From Dechloromonas sp. CZR5 (GTDB taxonomy: Bacteria > Pseudomonadota > Gammaproteobacteria > Burkholderiales > Rhodocyclaceae): 64,000 nt of DNA. The DNA lies in contig NZ_VUYQ01000004.1 in NCBI RefSeq assembly GCF_008711155.1, forward strand, positions 85,627 to 149,626, given 5' to 3'. Under the pieces are notes generated by a model that saw nothing but the letters and a program-made list of their open reading frames with translations, was not told the origin of the DNA and did not search any database. A program made the position numbers and the translations under genes. Positions 47,552 through 57,266 of this stretch are shown piece by piece (position 1 is the first letter of the stretch; every line of letters starts with the position of its first letter).

Positions 47552-49075
47552 TCAGCTGAGGCCGAAGAAATCGCGAATCTTGCGGCCGATGTCGGCGCTG
47601 CCCGGCGTGCGCTGGGCCAGTTCGTTCTGTCCCTGCGTATAACCCTGCTCCAGTTCGGCGAAGCGCTGCAGGCGGCGTTCGAGGATGGTCGACAGCATGT
47701 CGGCGAGTTCCGGGCGCTGCTCGATGATGGACTGGAAGCCGGCCTTGTCCAGCCGGTAGGCTTCGACGTTGGTGCTGGCGATCACGGTGGCCCGGCGGGG
47801 GGCACCGGTCATCAGGCCGATTTCGCCGAAGACACTGCCGGGGCCACGCTTTTCGAGCAGGCGCCGGGGGCCTTCGGGCGGTTGCCACCAGGCTTCGGCC
47901 TCGCCACTGACCATGATGTAGAGCCAATGGGCGATGGCGCCCTGGCGGGTGATGATGTCGCCGCGGGCAAAGGGCGCCTTGAGCAGGTGTTCGGCGAGGT
48001 GGCGTTTTTCGGGGTCCGACAGGCGGGCGAAGAGTTCGATGCCGTCGATGGCCTGCAGGCGGCGTTGCAGTTCCCGGCTTTCCACTTCCTTGCGATGCTT
48101 GGCGCCTTCCTCGACGAGGTGGATGGTGTGGTCGTCGGTGGCCAGACGGATGCCGTTGCGCTGCAGCGTGGCCAGGATGTGGACGCGGACGTCGGAGTCG
48201 GTCGGGTCGTCGAGTTGCGGATTGAGCAGCCAGTAGCGCAGCACGTAGTGGGCATAGCCGGGGCCGAAGTCCATCAGGACGCAGTTCGGCGCGGGCTGGA
48301 GTGCGATGTTGGGGATATTGGCATCGGCAATGTCGGTTTGGATCAGGTCGATGATCTTGCCGGGCGGGATGGCGAGGTCGACGTTGAAGCCGATGCTGCG
48401 GCGCCAGCCGGGCTGGCTCTGGTGCTTGTCGCAGAGCACGTAGTAGCGTCCCTTCATCAGCTGGCTGTTGGGGACGACGACTTTTTCGCCATTGCGCGTG
48501 AGCAGGGCGGTGAAGCGCCACTGGATGTCGGTGACCTGGCCGGAGAGGTCGTCGATGCGTATCCAGTCGCCGATTTCCAGCGAGTTATCCATCTGCAGGG
48601 CGACGCCGCCGAGCAGGTTGCCCAGGGTGTCCTGCATGGAAATGGCCAGCACGGCAGTGAGAATGGCCGAGGTGGCGAACAGGTGGCTGAGTTCGACGCC
48701 GGCGAGATTGAGCCGGAAGAATGCCCAGCCGATGTAGGCGATGATGACCAGGATGTCGGCGAGGATGCCTGAAATGCGCAGATTGACCCGCGCCAGCGCG
48801 ACATTGAAGAAGGCCAGACCGGCGAAGCGGATGACCGCCAGGCCTTCGCCGAATACCGCCAGCTGGCGCAGCCAGCCAGCCGCAGCCCGGCTGGTCGAGC
48901 CGCCGGAAACCAGACCGGCCAGCACGTCGCCGATCAGGCAGGCGAGGAAGAAAACACTGGTGTTGATCAGCGAGGGGCGCATCGCCTTGAGCGGTCGGAG
49001 GATGACCATCAGCAACAGCACCATCGCGATGATCGCGTAAGGCGCCTCCGGGCTCAGGAAGGGGACGCGCAGCAT
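47552..49075 (-). CDS. MscS-type channel with C-terminal cyclic-nucleotide-binding domain
   Basis: 507 aa. About four N-terminal helices, then the MscS pore and beta domain (AISMQDTLGNLLGGVALQMD, EIGDWIRIDDLSGQVTDIQWR, VVVPNSQLM). Residues about 340-470 form a cNMP-binding domain (FARLSDPEKRHLAEHLL; GSVFGEIGLMTGAPRRATV). This matches bCNG-like mechanosensitive channels, which may be gated or modulated by cyclic nucleotide. Ends in a short polar tail. It lies 4 bp downstream of the HAD gene's stop in order along the minus strand (its own start at 49075 precedes that stop at 49080). Confidence 0.9.
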   Translation of the reverse strand: MLRVPFLSPEAPYAIIAMVLLLMVILRPLKAMRPSLINTSVFFLACLIGDVLAGLVSGGSTSRAAAGWLRQLAVFGEGLAVIRFAGLAFFNVALARVNLRISGILADILVIIAYIGWAFFRLNLAGVELSHLFATSAILTAVLAISMQDTLGNLLGGVALQMDNSLEIGDWIRIDDLSGQVTDIQWRFTALLTRNGEKVVVPNSQLMKGRYYVLCDKHQSQPGWRRSIGFNVDLAIPPGKIIDLIQTDIADANIPNIALQPAPNCVLMDFGPGYAHYVLRYWLLNPQLDDPTDSDVRVHILATLQRNGIRLATDDHTIHLVEEGAKHRKEVESRELQRRLQAIDGIELFARLSDPEKRHLAEHLLKAPFARGDIITRQGAIAHWLYIMVSGEAEAWWQPPEGPRRLLEKRGPGSVFGEIGLMTGAPRRATVIASTNVEAYRLDKAGFQSIIEQRPELADMLSTILERRLQRFAELEQGYTQGQNELAQRTPGSADIGRKIRDFFGLS

Positions 49076-49079
49076 GGTC

Positions 49080-49748
49080 TCAGCGCAGGCTCAGGATGGT
49101 CCAGCCGTTGGCGGAGGCATGGGCGCGCAGCTTGTCGTCGGGATCGACGGCGATCGGCGTCTTGACCTTCTTCATCAGCGGCAGGTCATTGTGCGAATCG
49201 CTGTAGAAATAGCTGTTGTCGAAGGCACCCCACCACAGGCCCTGCGATTCCAGCCAGTGCTCGACACGGGTGATCTTGCCGCCCTGGAAGGAGGGCGTGC
49301 CGGTCGGCTGTCCGGTGAAGGCGCCTGTCTGCACGTCGACGGCAGGGATGGTGCCGATCAGGTGCGGGATGCCGAATTCTCGGGCGATGGGTCCGGTCAC
49401 AAAGCTGTTGGTGGCGGTGACGATGGCGCACAGGTCGCCGGCGGCCAGGTGCTCGAGCGCCAGCGTACGTGCCTTGACGGTCATGATCGGACGGATGTGG
49501 CGTTCGATGTACTCCTTGTGCCAGGCATCGAGTTCGGCACGGTTGTGGCGAGCCAGCGGCGCCAACTGGAAGGCCAGGAATTCGAAGATGTCGAGTGTGC
49601 CGGCCTTGTAGTCCTGGTAGAACTGGATATTTTTTGCTTCCTGCAGTTCGCGGTCGACGACGCCCTTGGAAATCAGGAATTGGGCCCACTCAAAATCTGA
49701 GTCGCCGGCGAGAAGGGTGTTATCGAGATCGAAGAGAGCGAGATTCAT
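49080..49748 (-). CDS. HAD-IB family phosphatase (SerB-like)
   Basis: 222 aa from MNLALFDLDNTLLAGDSD; the ATG overlaps the hda stop. HAD motifs: I DLDNTLL, II VTATNSF, III-IV region KITRVEHWL...YFYSDSHNDLPLM. Subfamily IB cap as in phosphoserine phosphatase-like enzymes. Substrate unknown. Forms a run hda-HAD-mscS on the minus strand, common in Rhodocyclales. Confidence 0.9.
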   Translation of the reverse strand: MNLALFDLDNTLLAGDSDFEWAQFLISKGVVDRELQEAKNIQFYQDYKAGTLDIFEFLAFQLAPLARHNRAELDAWHKEYIERHIRPIMTVKARTLALEHLAAGDLCAIVTATNSFVTGPIAREFGIPHLIGTIPAVDVQTGAFTGQPTGTPSFQGGKITRVEHWLESQGLWWGAFDNSYFYSDSHNDLPLMKKVKTPIAVDPDDKLRAHASANGWTILSLR

Positions 49749-50398
49749 GCGTCGTGTTCCAAGGAAAGCAGTTCGCGCAGCAGGGGCAGCGTGACCGGGC
49801 GTTTTTGTTCGAGGGTGTATTGGTCGAGGGCGACGACCAGCATGGCCAGCGTGCGCATGTCGCGCGAGGCGTGGCGTAGCAGGTAGCCGATCATTTCCGG
49901 CGACAGCTTGAGTGCGCGTTCTTTGGCCAGCGTGCCGATGGCGTCGGCCTTTTCGGCATCGGACAAGGGTTGCAGACGATAGATCAGGCCGGAACCGAGG
50001 CGGGTGCGCAGATCTTCGCGCAGCGCCAGGTGGGCCGGGGGCTGGGGGGCAGCGGTGAGCAGCAGGCCGCCATCCATCTTCATCTGGTTGAACAGCGCAA
50101 ACAGCGCCACCTGACCGTCGGCATCTAGCTGGTCGACGTTGTCCACGGCCAGCGCTTCGCCGGCGCCAATCCCGGCCAGCGAAGGATTGAGCGCGGCATC
50201 GACGTAGGCAAAGCCGGTAGCGAGCAACAGGTGGGAACGGCCGCAACCCGATACGCCGTATAAACAGAACGAGGTATCCGGGCGGCCGCCGGCCAGCCAT
50301 TCGGTCAGCGCCGCGACCGTCTCGGCGTTGGTGCCGGGGACGAAGTTGTCCAGCGAGGGCGGACTTTCCGGCAACAGGTCGAGGATGAGCTGGCGCAT
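49745..50398 (-). CDS. hda: DnaA regulatory inactivator Hda
   Basis: 217 aa DnaA-homologous AAA+ protein: SPPSLDNFVPGTNAETVAAL, CLYGVSGCGRSHLLLA (a degenerate P-loop), ALAVDNVDQLDADGQVALFALFNQ, SGLIYRLQPLSDAEKADAI. The N-terminal QLILDLLPE is the clamp-binding peptide. Hda with the DNA-loaded sliding clamp triggers ATP hydrolysis on DnaA to prevent re-initiation. Complete. Confidence 0.93.
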   Translation of the reverse strand: MRQLILDLLPESPPSLDNFVPGTNAETVAALTEWLAGGRPDTSFCLYGVSGCGRSHLLLATGFAYVDAALNPSLAGIGAGEALAVDNVDQLDADGQVALFALFNQMKMDGGLLLTAAPQPPAHLALREDLRTRLGSGLIYRLQPLSDAEKADAIGTLAKERALKLSPEMIGYLLRHASRDMRTLAMLVVALDQYTLEQKRPVTLPLLRELLSLEHDA

Positions 50399-50474
50399 CG
50401 AGCGAAATCAATTGGCAAATGGGCTGAGCGCGGATTTTAGCACCGCGCAGCCAGCCGCCATGCCGAATCCCCGC

Positions 50475-53400
50475 TCAGAGGCGCTCCCAGATTGTCACTT
50501 CCGACAGCGTATGCTGGAATTTGCGCTTTGTTTCGCGGATCACGAACGGCACCGATTCGGGCCCGGAGACCAGCCGGAAATGCTGGCCGAGCAGCGCCTT
50601 GAGGCCATCCAGCGTGGTGAAGTTCTCGCCGTCCTGCTTGAAACCGCCGATCCAGTCCTCGCGCTTGGTGTGCTCCTCCAGCCAGGTGTAGGGCGAGGCC
50701 AGCATGAGCAGGCCACTGGGGTTGAGGCGGGTGTGCACGGTGCTCAGGAACTGCGCCGGGCTGTACAGGCGGTCGATCAGGTTGGCCGCCAGGACGAGGT
50801 CGTAGCCGCTGAAAATGGGCTTCAGGTTGCAGGCATCGCCCTGGAAGAACTCGACCTTGCCGGCCAGTTCGGCCATGCCCAGTCCGGCCAGCGAGCATTC
50901 CTTGTAGCTGACCAGTTCGCCTTCGTCGGTCAGCGTGTAGCGCAGCGTGCCCTGCTCGGCCAATTGGGTGCCGATGCCGATGAAGCGGGCCGAGAAGTCG
51001 AGCCCGGTGACCTGCTCGAAATGGCGGGCCAGTTCGAAGCTTGCGCGACCCGTTGCACAGCCGAGGTCGAGCGCCTTGCCGGCCGGCTTGTCGCCCATCG
51101 CGGCAATAGCCTTCTGTGCCAGCGTGCGCGGGAAATTCGGAACGCCGAAGTATTCGTCGCCGTAGTGGAATTCGATGTATTCCGAGACCAGGCGGTCGGT
51201 TTCGTAGCGCGAGGTCGGCTGGGTGGCCGGCGCGCTGCTCACCACGTAGCGGAAACCGGCATGCTGGAAGAAATGCCGACGGAAGGCATAGCGCGATAGC
51301 GGCGAGGCCTGGTTGCCGCAGGAAACCCAGGAGCCGCCCTTGATCAGGTTGTGGCGGTCATCGAAGGTTGGCGTCGTGAAATCGTCGTAGATCGGATGCA
51401 CGGCAAAGCCGTCGAACGGATAAGTCGGTGTTTCCAGCCATTGCCAGACGTTGCCGACCACGTCGAACAGCGGCCCGTGGGCGAAGCGCGTCACCGGGCA
51501 GCTCGATGCCCAGTGGCGCAGTTCGCTGTTGGCCGGCGGCGCCGTTTCGCCGGGCAGGTCATGGATGCCGGCGAAGTGGCGCAGCGACTGCCATTCGTCC
51601 TCGGTTGGCAGGCGCACCGGCTGGCCGGTCTCGCGGGCCTTCCATTGGCAGAAGGCCTTGGCCTCGTGGTAGTTGGTTTCCACCGGCCAGTCCCATGGCA
51701 TCGTCACTTCCTCGAGCATCAGGCGCAGCTTCCACTGGCCGCCATCGCGCACCCAGAAGGTTGGGTGACGGGCTTCGGTAAACTCCTTCCATGCCGCGCC
51801 TTCCTCCTGCCACAGCGTGTCGTCGGCGTAACCGCCGGCCTCGACGAAGGCGAGGAACTCGCCATTGGTGACCAGGTGGCGGCTGGCCTGGAAGGCGGCC
51901 ACGTCGGCCATGTGCCGGCCGAATTCGTTGTCCCAGCCGTAGATCAGCGGTTCGCTGCGCTCGCGGCCGAGACGCAGGCTGGCCGCCGGGATGTCGACCA
52001 GCGCGTTGGCCGGCGCGGCATTGCTTTCGCGGCATGGCGCCCAGGCTGGATGCGGCTGCACGTACTTCCGGTCGTGCTGGCGGATCAGCACCGACGAGGT
52101 TTCGAGGTGGATGCGCTCATGCTCGATGCCCATCAGCACGATCCACTGCGGGTCGTCCCAGCCGATCGGCAGGCTCAGCGGTGCGGTCTCGATGAGCTGC
52201 GTGACGGCGGCGCGGACCTGCCGGCGGTAGTCGCGCACCGCTTCCACGGTCGGCCAGTCGTAGCGCACGTCGTTGAGGTCGTCCCAGCTCATTTCATCGA
52301 CGCCGATGGCGAACATCGACTCGAAATGAGGGTTGATGCGCTGCGCGATCTGCCCGGCGAGCACCAGCTTGTTGATGAAGAAGGTCGCCGTGTGACCGAA
52401 ATAGAAGATCAGCGGGTGGCGCAGCGAAATCGGCTTGCGGTAGTAGGCCTCGTCGCAGGTCAGCACCTCGAACAACTGCTCGTAGCGGTCGAAGGTGGCC
52501 TGGAAGCAGGCGAGAATCTCGCGCCGCTTCTGCTCGGGGTCTGTGCCGGTCAGCAGGGGCGTGCCGGACAAGGGAATTGGCTGCATGCGGTCACCGGGCG
52601 GGTTCGTGGTTGCGGAGCAGGCTTCGGCCGGGACCTCCTGCACGCGAATCGGCCCCGTTTCAATGAGTTTAGCACTGCGGCCCGTGGTGGATGGCGGCGG
52701 CACGCGCCGGTTGAAATCGTCGAGCCGCCAGGCGCTTTCCTGCAATCGGGGGCGGCCGATTTTCCCGCGCTGCAATGCCTGTGCCGCGCCGTGAATGGCC
52801 CGGTAGACTTGCCGTGGATCGTAGGAGACCAGCACCAGGTCCACGCCGGCAGCGAGCGCCTCGGCGGCCACCCGGCCGATGCCGAGGTCGAACACGGCGC
52901 CCATGTTGAGATCATCGGTAACCAGCACGCCCTCGTAGCCCCAGTCCCCGCGCAACAGGCCGTCGACCACGGTGGCCGAATGCGAGGCGGCCCGTTCGGG
53001 GTCGATGGCGGCCAGCGTCACGTGGCCGAGCATCATCGCCGTGCCGGGGTGGTGGGCAAGGCTGCGGAAGGGTTGCCAGTCGGCAGCCAGTTCCTTGGGC
53101 GTGTCGTCGAGCCGGGCGGCGAACAGGTGGGTGTCGTTGCGGACGCGTCCCAGACCGGGGAAGTGCTTGATCGTCGCCCGCACGCCGCCTTGGTTCAGGC
53201 CGCCGATATAGCGTCCGGCGACCGTGGTGACCGTGGCCGGGTCGTTGGAGATGGCTCGCGCCGAAAGCCGGGTCAGCCGGTCGTGCGGGTTGTCGGCAAC
53301 CGGCGGACGCAGGTCCACCACCGGGCCGAAGTTGAGATTCACCCCCAGCGCCGCCAGCCCGGCCGCCTGCTGCAGCCCGTAGCGATAGGCGGCGTCGTCG

Positions 53401-53975
53401 CCCTGCCCGGCGATGCTGGCCAGCGGCGGCATCGCTTCGACCAAGGGCGACAGGTGCGACACCGGCCCGCCCTCCTGGTCGCCGGCAACGATCAGCGGCG
53501 GTAGTTCGGCACGCCGACGGATGGCCTGCAGGGCTTCGATCTCGGCCGCCACCTCGGCCAGCTCGCGGCCGCGCAGATTGCGCCGGGCGAGGTAGATGCC
53601 GCCGATCAGGCCACGCGAAGCAAGCAGCTTCACCTCCTCGAAATCGGTATAACCGACGATGAAATGCCGGCCGACCGCCTGCATCGCCTCGCCGGCGTCG
53701 AGCACCGCATCGCGCTGGGCGCGGTACTCGGCTTCGCGCCACAGTGTGACGGCCAGCACGGCGAGCAGCACCCAGGCCATGCGGCGCGGCAGGCGCTGCC
53801 GCCAGATCAGTCCGAGTAACGCGGCCCCGAGGAGCAGCCCGGTTTCCCAGTCGCGCAGCCAGAACAGCAGTGGGTGCTTGAGGTGCCAGGCATGGATCAG
53901 CAGCAGCGGTGGCAGAGTCCAACCCGTCAGTCGGGCGGCGGCCACGGCCACCCGGCGGCAGCTTGCTGCCCTCAT
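50475..53975 (-). CDS. ovoA: Membrane GH3 hydrolase fused in frame to OvoA (5-histidylcysteine sulfoxide synthase)
   Basis: 1166 aa uninterrupted frame. Residues 1-70: two to three membrane helices. About 90-420: glycoside hydrolase family 3 (NagZ-like) with VAGDQEGGPVSHLSPL, ATIKHFPGLGRVRNDTH and VLVTDDLNMGAVFD (nucleophile Asp). A linker (RRVPPPSTTGRS...NPPGDR) leads to MQPIPLSGTPLLTG (nt 52586), where a normal 703-aa OvoA begins: DinB-like domain with iron ligands GIEHERIHLETSS, FGE-sulfatase fold NLIKGGSWVSCGNQASP, and methyltransferase GKALDLGCATGRASFELA. OvoA makes ovothiol from His and Cys. No stop separates the two parts; an internal start at 52586 could still give separate OvoA. Overlaps creD by ATGA. 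Confidence 0.88.
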   Translation of the reverse strand: MRAASCRRVAVAAARLTGWTLPPLLLIHAWHLKHPLLFWLRDWETGLLLGAALLGLIWRQRLPRRMAWVLLAVLAVTLWREAEYRAQRDAVLDAGEAMQAVGRHFIVGYTDFEEVKLLASRGLIGGIYLARRNLRGRELAEVAAEIEALQAIRRRAELPPLIVAGDQEGGPVSHLSPLVEAMPPLASIAGQGDDAAYRYGLQQAAGLAALGVNLNFGPVVDLRPPVADNPHDRLTRLSARAISNDPATVTTVAGRYIGGLNQGGVRATIKHFPGLGRVRNDTHLFAARLDDTPKELAADWQPFRSLAHHPGTAMMLGHVTLAAIDPERAASHSATVVDGLLRGDWGYEGVLVTDDLNMGAVFDLGIGRVAAEALAAGVDLVLVSYDPRQVYRAIHGAAQALQRGKIGRPRLQESAWRLDDFNRRVPPPSTTGRSAKLIETGPIRVQEVPAEACSATTNPPGDRMQPIPLSGTPLLTGTDPEQKRREILACFQATFDRYEQLFEVLTCDEAYYRKPISLRHPLIFYFGHTATFFINKLVLAGQIAQRINPHFESMFAIGVDEMSWDDLNDVRYDWPTVEAVRDYRRQVRAAVTQLIETAPLSLPIGWDDPQWIVLMGIEHERIHLETSSVLIRQHDRKYVQPHPAWAPCRESNAAPANALVDIPAASLRLGRERSEPLIYGWDNEFGRHMADVAAFQASRHLVTNGEFLAFVEAGGYADDTLWQEEGAAWKEFTEARHPTFWVRDGGQWKLRLMLEEVTMPWDWPVETNYHEAKAFCQWKARETGQPVRLPTEDEWQSLRHFAGIHDLPGETAPPANSELRHWASSCPVTRFAHGPLFDVVGNVWQWLETPTYPFDGFAVHPIYDDFTTPTFDDRHNLIKGGSWVSCGNQASPLSRYAFRRHFFQHAGFRYVVSSAPATQPTSRYETDRLVSEYIEFHYGDEYFGVPNFPRTLAQKAIAAMGDKPAGKALDLGCATGRASFELARHFEQVTGLDFSARFIGIGTQLAEQGTLRYTLTDEGELVSYKECSLAGLGMAELAGKVEFFQGDACNLKPIFSGYDLVLAANLIDRLYSPAQFLSTVHTRLNPSGLLMLASPYTWLEEHTKREDWIGGFKQDGENFTTLDGLKALLGQHFRLVSGPESVPFVIRETKRKFQHTLSEVTIWERL

Positions 53976-55345
53976 GTCTGCTCCGGCTCACTGATCTGAC
54001 CACTGAGGCGATACCAGTCGACGCGGCGGGTGGCGAGCATGGTGGCGCCCAGGGCGAGGAAGAGCAGCAGGCTGCCCATGAGCAGCGAGTTGTCCTCGGA
54101 AAGCAGCACGCCGTAGAGCACGCCGTACAGGCCGGTCAGGCCGGCGCCGAAGGCAAAACCCTGACGCACGCCGCCCAGCGCTCCGGCCAGATAGAAGGCG
54201 ATCAGCACGATACACGCTGCTGCCGACAGGCCGTAGGCGAGCACGAAACTGAGGTGTTCGGACAGGGCGATCAGCAGCAGGAAGAAGATGGCCAGCGCCA
54301 GCCCGACCAGCAGGTATTGCATGGGGTGGATCGGCGCCCGGCGCAGGATTTCGGTGAGGAAGAAGCCGGCGAAGGTCAGCACGATGAACAGCACGCCGTA
54401 CTTCACCGCGCGTTCCGATTGCAGATAGACATTTACCGGATCGACGAAATCGATGCTCAGCACCTCGCCGCTGCCGGGCTTCTGCGTCGCCTCGAAATTG
54501 CGCGCAAGATGCGAGATGTCCCAGTGGGCGGTGAAACCGTCCTTGCCGACAGAGCGCGCCGTGGGCAGGAAGCGGCCGCCGAAGTTCGGGTGCGGCCAGG
54601 CGGATTTCAACTCGATATGGTTCGCCTCGCCGGTCGGCGCAATGGCCAGGCGGGTCGTGCCGGTCAGTTGCAGCGGAAAGCTGAAGTCGAAGCGGCTCTC
54701 GCGTTGCAGATCGAGCGGGCCGAGGTCGATTGCCAGCCGGTTGGCCGGCAAGGCCTGGGCTTGTGCGCCGTCGAGGGCGGTAGCTCCAGAATGTGGCTCG
54801 TTCTTGCTGCTCGCCGAGGCGAAGCGATACACCTTGCCGTTGATGGTCACTTCCGGATCGTTATTGACCCCGCGTGGGTCGGCGATGCCGAGCAGCAGAC
54901 GGGCGCGGGCCGATACGATACGCCCGCCGCTCGGCAATTCGGCCAGCGGCTTGAGCACGAAGCGCCCGCTGGTGCCGAGGCCGAGGCGGAACAGCCGCGC
55001 CTGGTAGATGCCCCGGTTGCGTGTTTCCACGGCGGTCTCGCCGAGCATCTCCAGCTTTTCCGGCGGCAGCAGCAGGGTGCGTTCGACGATGCGGGTACGC
55101 ACCGTGGTTTGCTCCGGGTTGCCCTCGCGGGGCATGGCGACATCCACCTGTTCGCGGTACGAAACCGCAATCACCGGCGCCACCAGCAGCTGTTCGCCCG
55201 CCGCGCTGTTGGCGATGCTCGCCTGTACCTCGTTCTGACGCTGGCTGCGCTCACGAATCTGGCCCTCGATCAGGCCGAGCGGCACCAGCAAAAGCAGCGA
55301 CATGAAGAAAATCGCCGCCAGCTTGAAGAGCAGTTTCTTGTCCAT
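53972..55345 (-). CDS. creD: Inner-membrane protein CreD
   Basis: 457 aa. One N-terminal helix (LLFKLAAIFFMSLLLLVPLGLI), a large periplasmic domain (about 280 residues, with LLPPEKLEMLGETAVETRNRG and TAHWDISHLARNFE), then six C-terminal helices (YGVLFIVLTFAGFFLTEIL; HPMQYLLVGLALAIFFLLLIAL). This is the CreD cell-envelope integrity family, linked to CreBC signalling and beta-lactam response elsewhere. No creBC genes are adjacent here. Coupled to the GH3-OvoA frame. Confidence 0.93.
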   Translation of the reverse strand: MDKKLLFKLAAIFFMSLLLLVPLGLIEGQIRERSQRQNEVQASIANSAAGEQLLVAPVIAVSYREQVDVAMPREGNPEQTTVRTRIVERTLLLPPEKLEMLGETAVETRNRGIYQARLFRLGLGTSGRFVLKPLAELPSGGRIVSARARLLLGIADPRGVNNDPEVTINGKVYRFASASSKNEPHSGATALDGAQAQALPANRLAIDLGPLDLQRESRFDFSFPLQLTGTTRLAIAPTGEANHIELKSAWPHPNFGGRFLPTARSVGKDGFTAHWDISHLARNFEATQKPGSGEVLSIDFVDPVNVYLQSERAVKYGVLFIVLTFAGFFLTEILRRAPIHPMQYLLVGLALAIFFLLLIALSEHLSFVLAYGLSAAACIVLIAFYLAGALGGVRQGFAFGAGLTGLYGVLYGVLLSEDNSLLMGSLLLFLALGATMLATRRVDWYRLSGQISEPEQT

Positions 55346-55570
55346 TTCTGGCTCCCTGGGTTGAATTGGGAGTCAGTGTGGGCAGCGGATGTGAACGGGT
55401 GTGGAAGTGTCGGTGAAGGATTGTGAAGCGGGAGTGAAGTGAATGGCGCCGAATCCGCAACCGCATCCCGCGATGGATGCGATAACGTCAGCGAGTAACT
55501 TGGCGTGTCCTCTATGATGGATAACCCTATTGCCTTATCATCCGGCGCCTGTTTCTGATTGGACTTCCCC

Positions 55571-56785
55571 ATGCATTTCGACGTCATCGTCATCGGTTCC
55601 GGTGCGGCCGGCATGATGTGCGCGGCCCAGGCCGGTGCGCGGGGAAGGCGGGTCTTGCTGGTCGACCACGCGGCAAAAATCGGCGAGCGCATTCGCATCT
55701 CCGGCGGCGGCCGCTGCAACTTCACCAATCGCACGGTCAGCGCCGACAATTACCTTTCACAGAACCCGCATTTCTGCCGTTCGGCGCTGGCCCGCTTCAG
55801 CCAGTACGACTTCATCGCCATGGTCGAGAAGCGGCGCATTCCTTATCACGAGCGCGAACACGGGCAGTTGTTCTGCGATGACTCGGCGGTCGACATCATC
55901 GACATGCTGCGCGATGCCTGCGATGCCGTACTGGTGCGCTGGGCGCTTGACTGTGCGGTGCACGGTGTCGAGCGCCACCCGGATGTCGAGCACAAGCGGT
56001 ACACGCTGCGTACAGAGAGCGGGACTTTTTCCTGCCAGTCGCTGGTCGTCGCCACCGGCGGGCTGTCGATTCCGCAGATTGGCGCCAGTCCCTTTGGCTA
56101 CAAACTGGCCGAGCAATTCGGCATTCCGGTTATCGCCCCGAAACCGGCCCTTGTGCCGCTGGCGCTGGGGCCGGAACTCCTGGCCCCGCTCAAGCCGATG
56201 GCCGGCGCCACGCTCGATGCCACGGCCTGCTTTGAAGGCGCGGCCTTCCGCGAAAACGTGCTGATCACCCACCGCGGCCTTTCCGGCCCGGCCATCCTGC
56301 AGGTGTCGAGCTACTGGCAAATGCAGGAATACGGCGCAGGCAAGAAGCTGCCGGTCGAAATCGACCTGCTGCCCGGTCGGGATGCCGGAGAATGGCTGGC
56401 CGGGCACCGTCAGGGGCGGATACACCTGCCCAATCTGCTGGCTGAACACCTGCCGCGCCGCTTCGCGCAGGAGTGGTGTCTGCTGCAAGGGGGCGAAAAA
56501 CTTCAGAACCGGCCGATCAGCGAACTGTCGAATCGCGATCTCGACGCCGTCGCCAGAACGCTCAACGCCTGGCCGCTGATGCCGTCCGGCACGCTGGGTT
56601 TCGCCAAGGCCGAAGTCACCCTGGGCGGCGTGTCGACTGCGGCACTCTCGTCAAAAACCATGGAAGCCAAGGCTGCCCCCGGCCTCTACTTCATCGGCGA
56701 GGTGGTCGACGTCACCGGCTGGCTGGGCGGCTACAACTTTCAGTGGGCCTGGTCATCCGGCTGGGTTGCCGGGCAGTTCGCCTGA
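55571..56785 (+). CDS. YhiN/HI0933-family flavoprotein
   Basis: 404 aa from MHFDVIVIGSGAAGMMCAA. FAD-binding GxGxxG at the N-terminus, RISGGGRCNFTNR, VATGGLSIPQIGASPFGYKLA, and the C-terminal FAD motif GLYFIGEVVDVTGWLGGYNFQWAWSSG. These define the HI0933-like NAD(P)/FAD oxidoreductase family, whose physiological role is poorly known. It is the last core gene before the cassette array, whose final gene overlaps its 3' end by 46 bp on the other strand. Confidence 0.93.
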   Translation: MHFDVIVIGSGAAGMMCAAQAGARGRRVLLVDHAAKIGERIRISGGGRCNFTNRTVSADNYLSQNPHFCRSALARFSQYDFIAMVEKRRIPYHEREHGQLFCDDSAVDIIDMLRDACDAVLVRWALDCAVHGVERHPDVEHKRYTLRTESGTFSCQSLVVATGGLSIPQIGASPFGYKLAEQFGIPVIAPKPALVPLALGPELLAPLKPMAGATLDATACFEGAAFRENVLITHRGLSGPAILQVSSYWQMQEYGAGKKLPVEIDLLPGRDAGEWLAGHRQGRIHLPNLLAEHLPRRFAQEWCLLQGGEKLQNRPISELSNRDLDAVARTLNAWPLMPSGTLGFAKAEVTLGGVSTAALSSKTMEAKAAPGLYFIGEVVDVTGWLGGYNFQWAWSSGWVAGQFA

Positions 56786-57099
56786 TCCACCTCACCAGAA
56801 GGCCGGTTTAGGCCGGATAGCCACCAGGCGAACAACCAGGTCACCGAAAGCCAGAAGGTCACGAGAAATACCCAACCGAAAGCGGTAGGCGCACACCATC
56901 CCCAGCCGCACGCACCGTTATTCTGGAGTAAACCGGGAATGCCGATCTGGTCAAACAGGTAAATCGACAGATACGGAATCGCCAAAGCCAAGCCGAGCGG
57001 TGAATCGAGATAACCGGGCCAGATCATCGCCGGTGAGGCCAGCACCAGAAACAGCCCGATCAGGGAAACAAAAAACTTGAAGGTTCGTCGCTGGAACAT
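56740..57099 (-). CDS. Cassette protein, small membrane protein (3' end altered)
   Basis: 119 aa. Three hydrophobic helices (FFVSLIGLFLVLASPAMIW; LGLALAIPYLSIYLF; AFGWVFLVTFWLSVTWLFAWWL). No known family. The last ~15 residues (EVDQANCPATQPDDQAH) are the antisense of the yhiN end, so the original stop and attC were lost when the array was joined here. Likely still a membrane protein. Confidence 0.65.
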   Translation of the reverse strand: MFQRRTFKFFVSLIGLFLVLASPAMIWPGYLDSPLGLALAIPYLSIYLFDQIGIPGLLQNNGACGWGWCAPTAFGWVFLVTFWLSVTWLFAWWLSGLNRPSGEVDQANCPATQPDDQAH

Positions 57100-57189
57100 A
57101 TGAGCTTCGATGGCAATGGCTTCGAGGAATGGATCAATGTACCGGCCCCAGAAAATCGTTCTCGGAGGTGACTGATGTCAGCCGGGAGC

Positions 57190-57266
57190 GCATAAGAGCT
57201 TGATGTTGAAGTCGAGCCGCGAGCGGCGGCCCGCCGACGTGAGTCGGCTCGAGAGCCTGGTTAGGC
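57190..57266 (-). repeat. attC site 1
   Basis: Minus strand: GCCTAAC at 57266-57260 opens the site and includes the TAA stop of the ASCH gene; inner AGCCGAC/GTCGGCT-type repeats; the far end is degenerate (CTTATGC). About 77 bp. Confidence 0.8.

Noticed and set aside
51351..53504. 717-codon plus-strand frame opposite the GH3-OvoA gene
   Set aside because: Antisense shadow with no recognisable domain.
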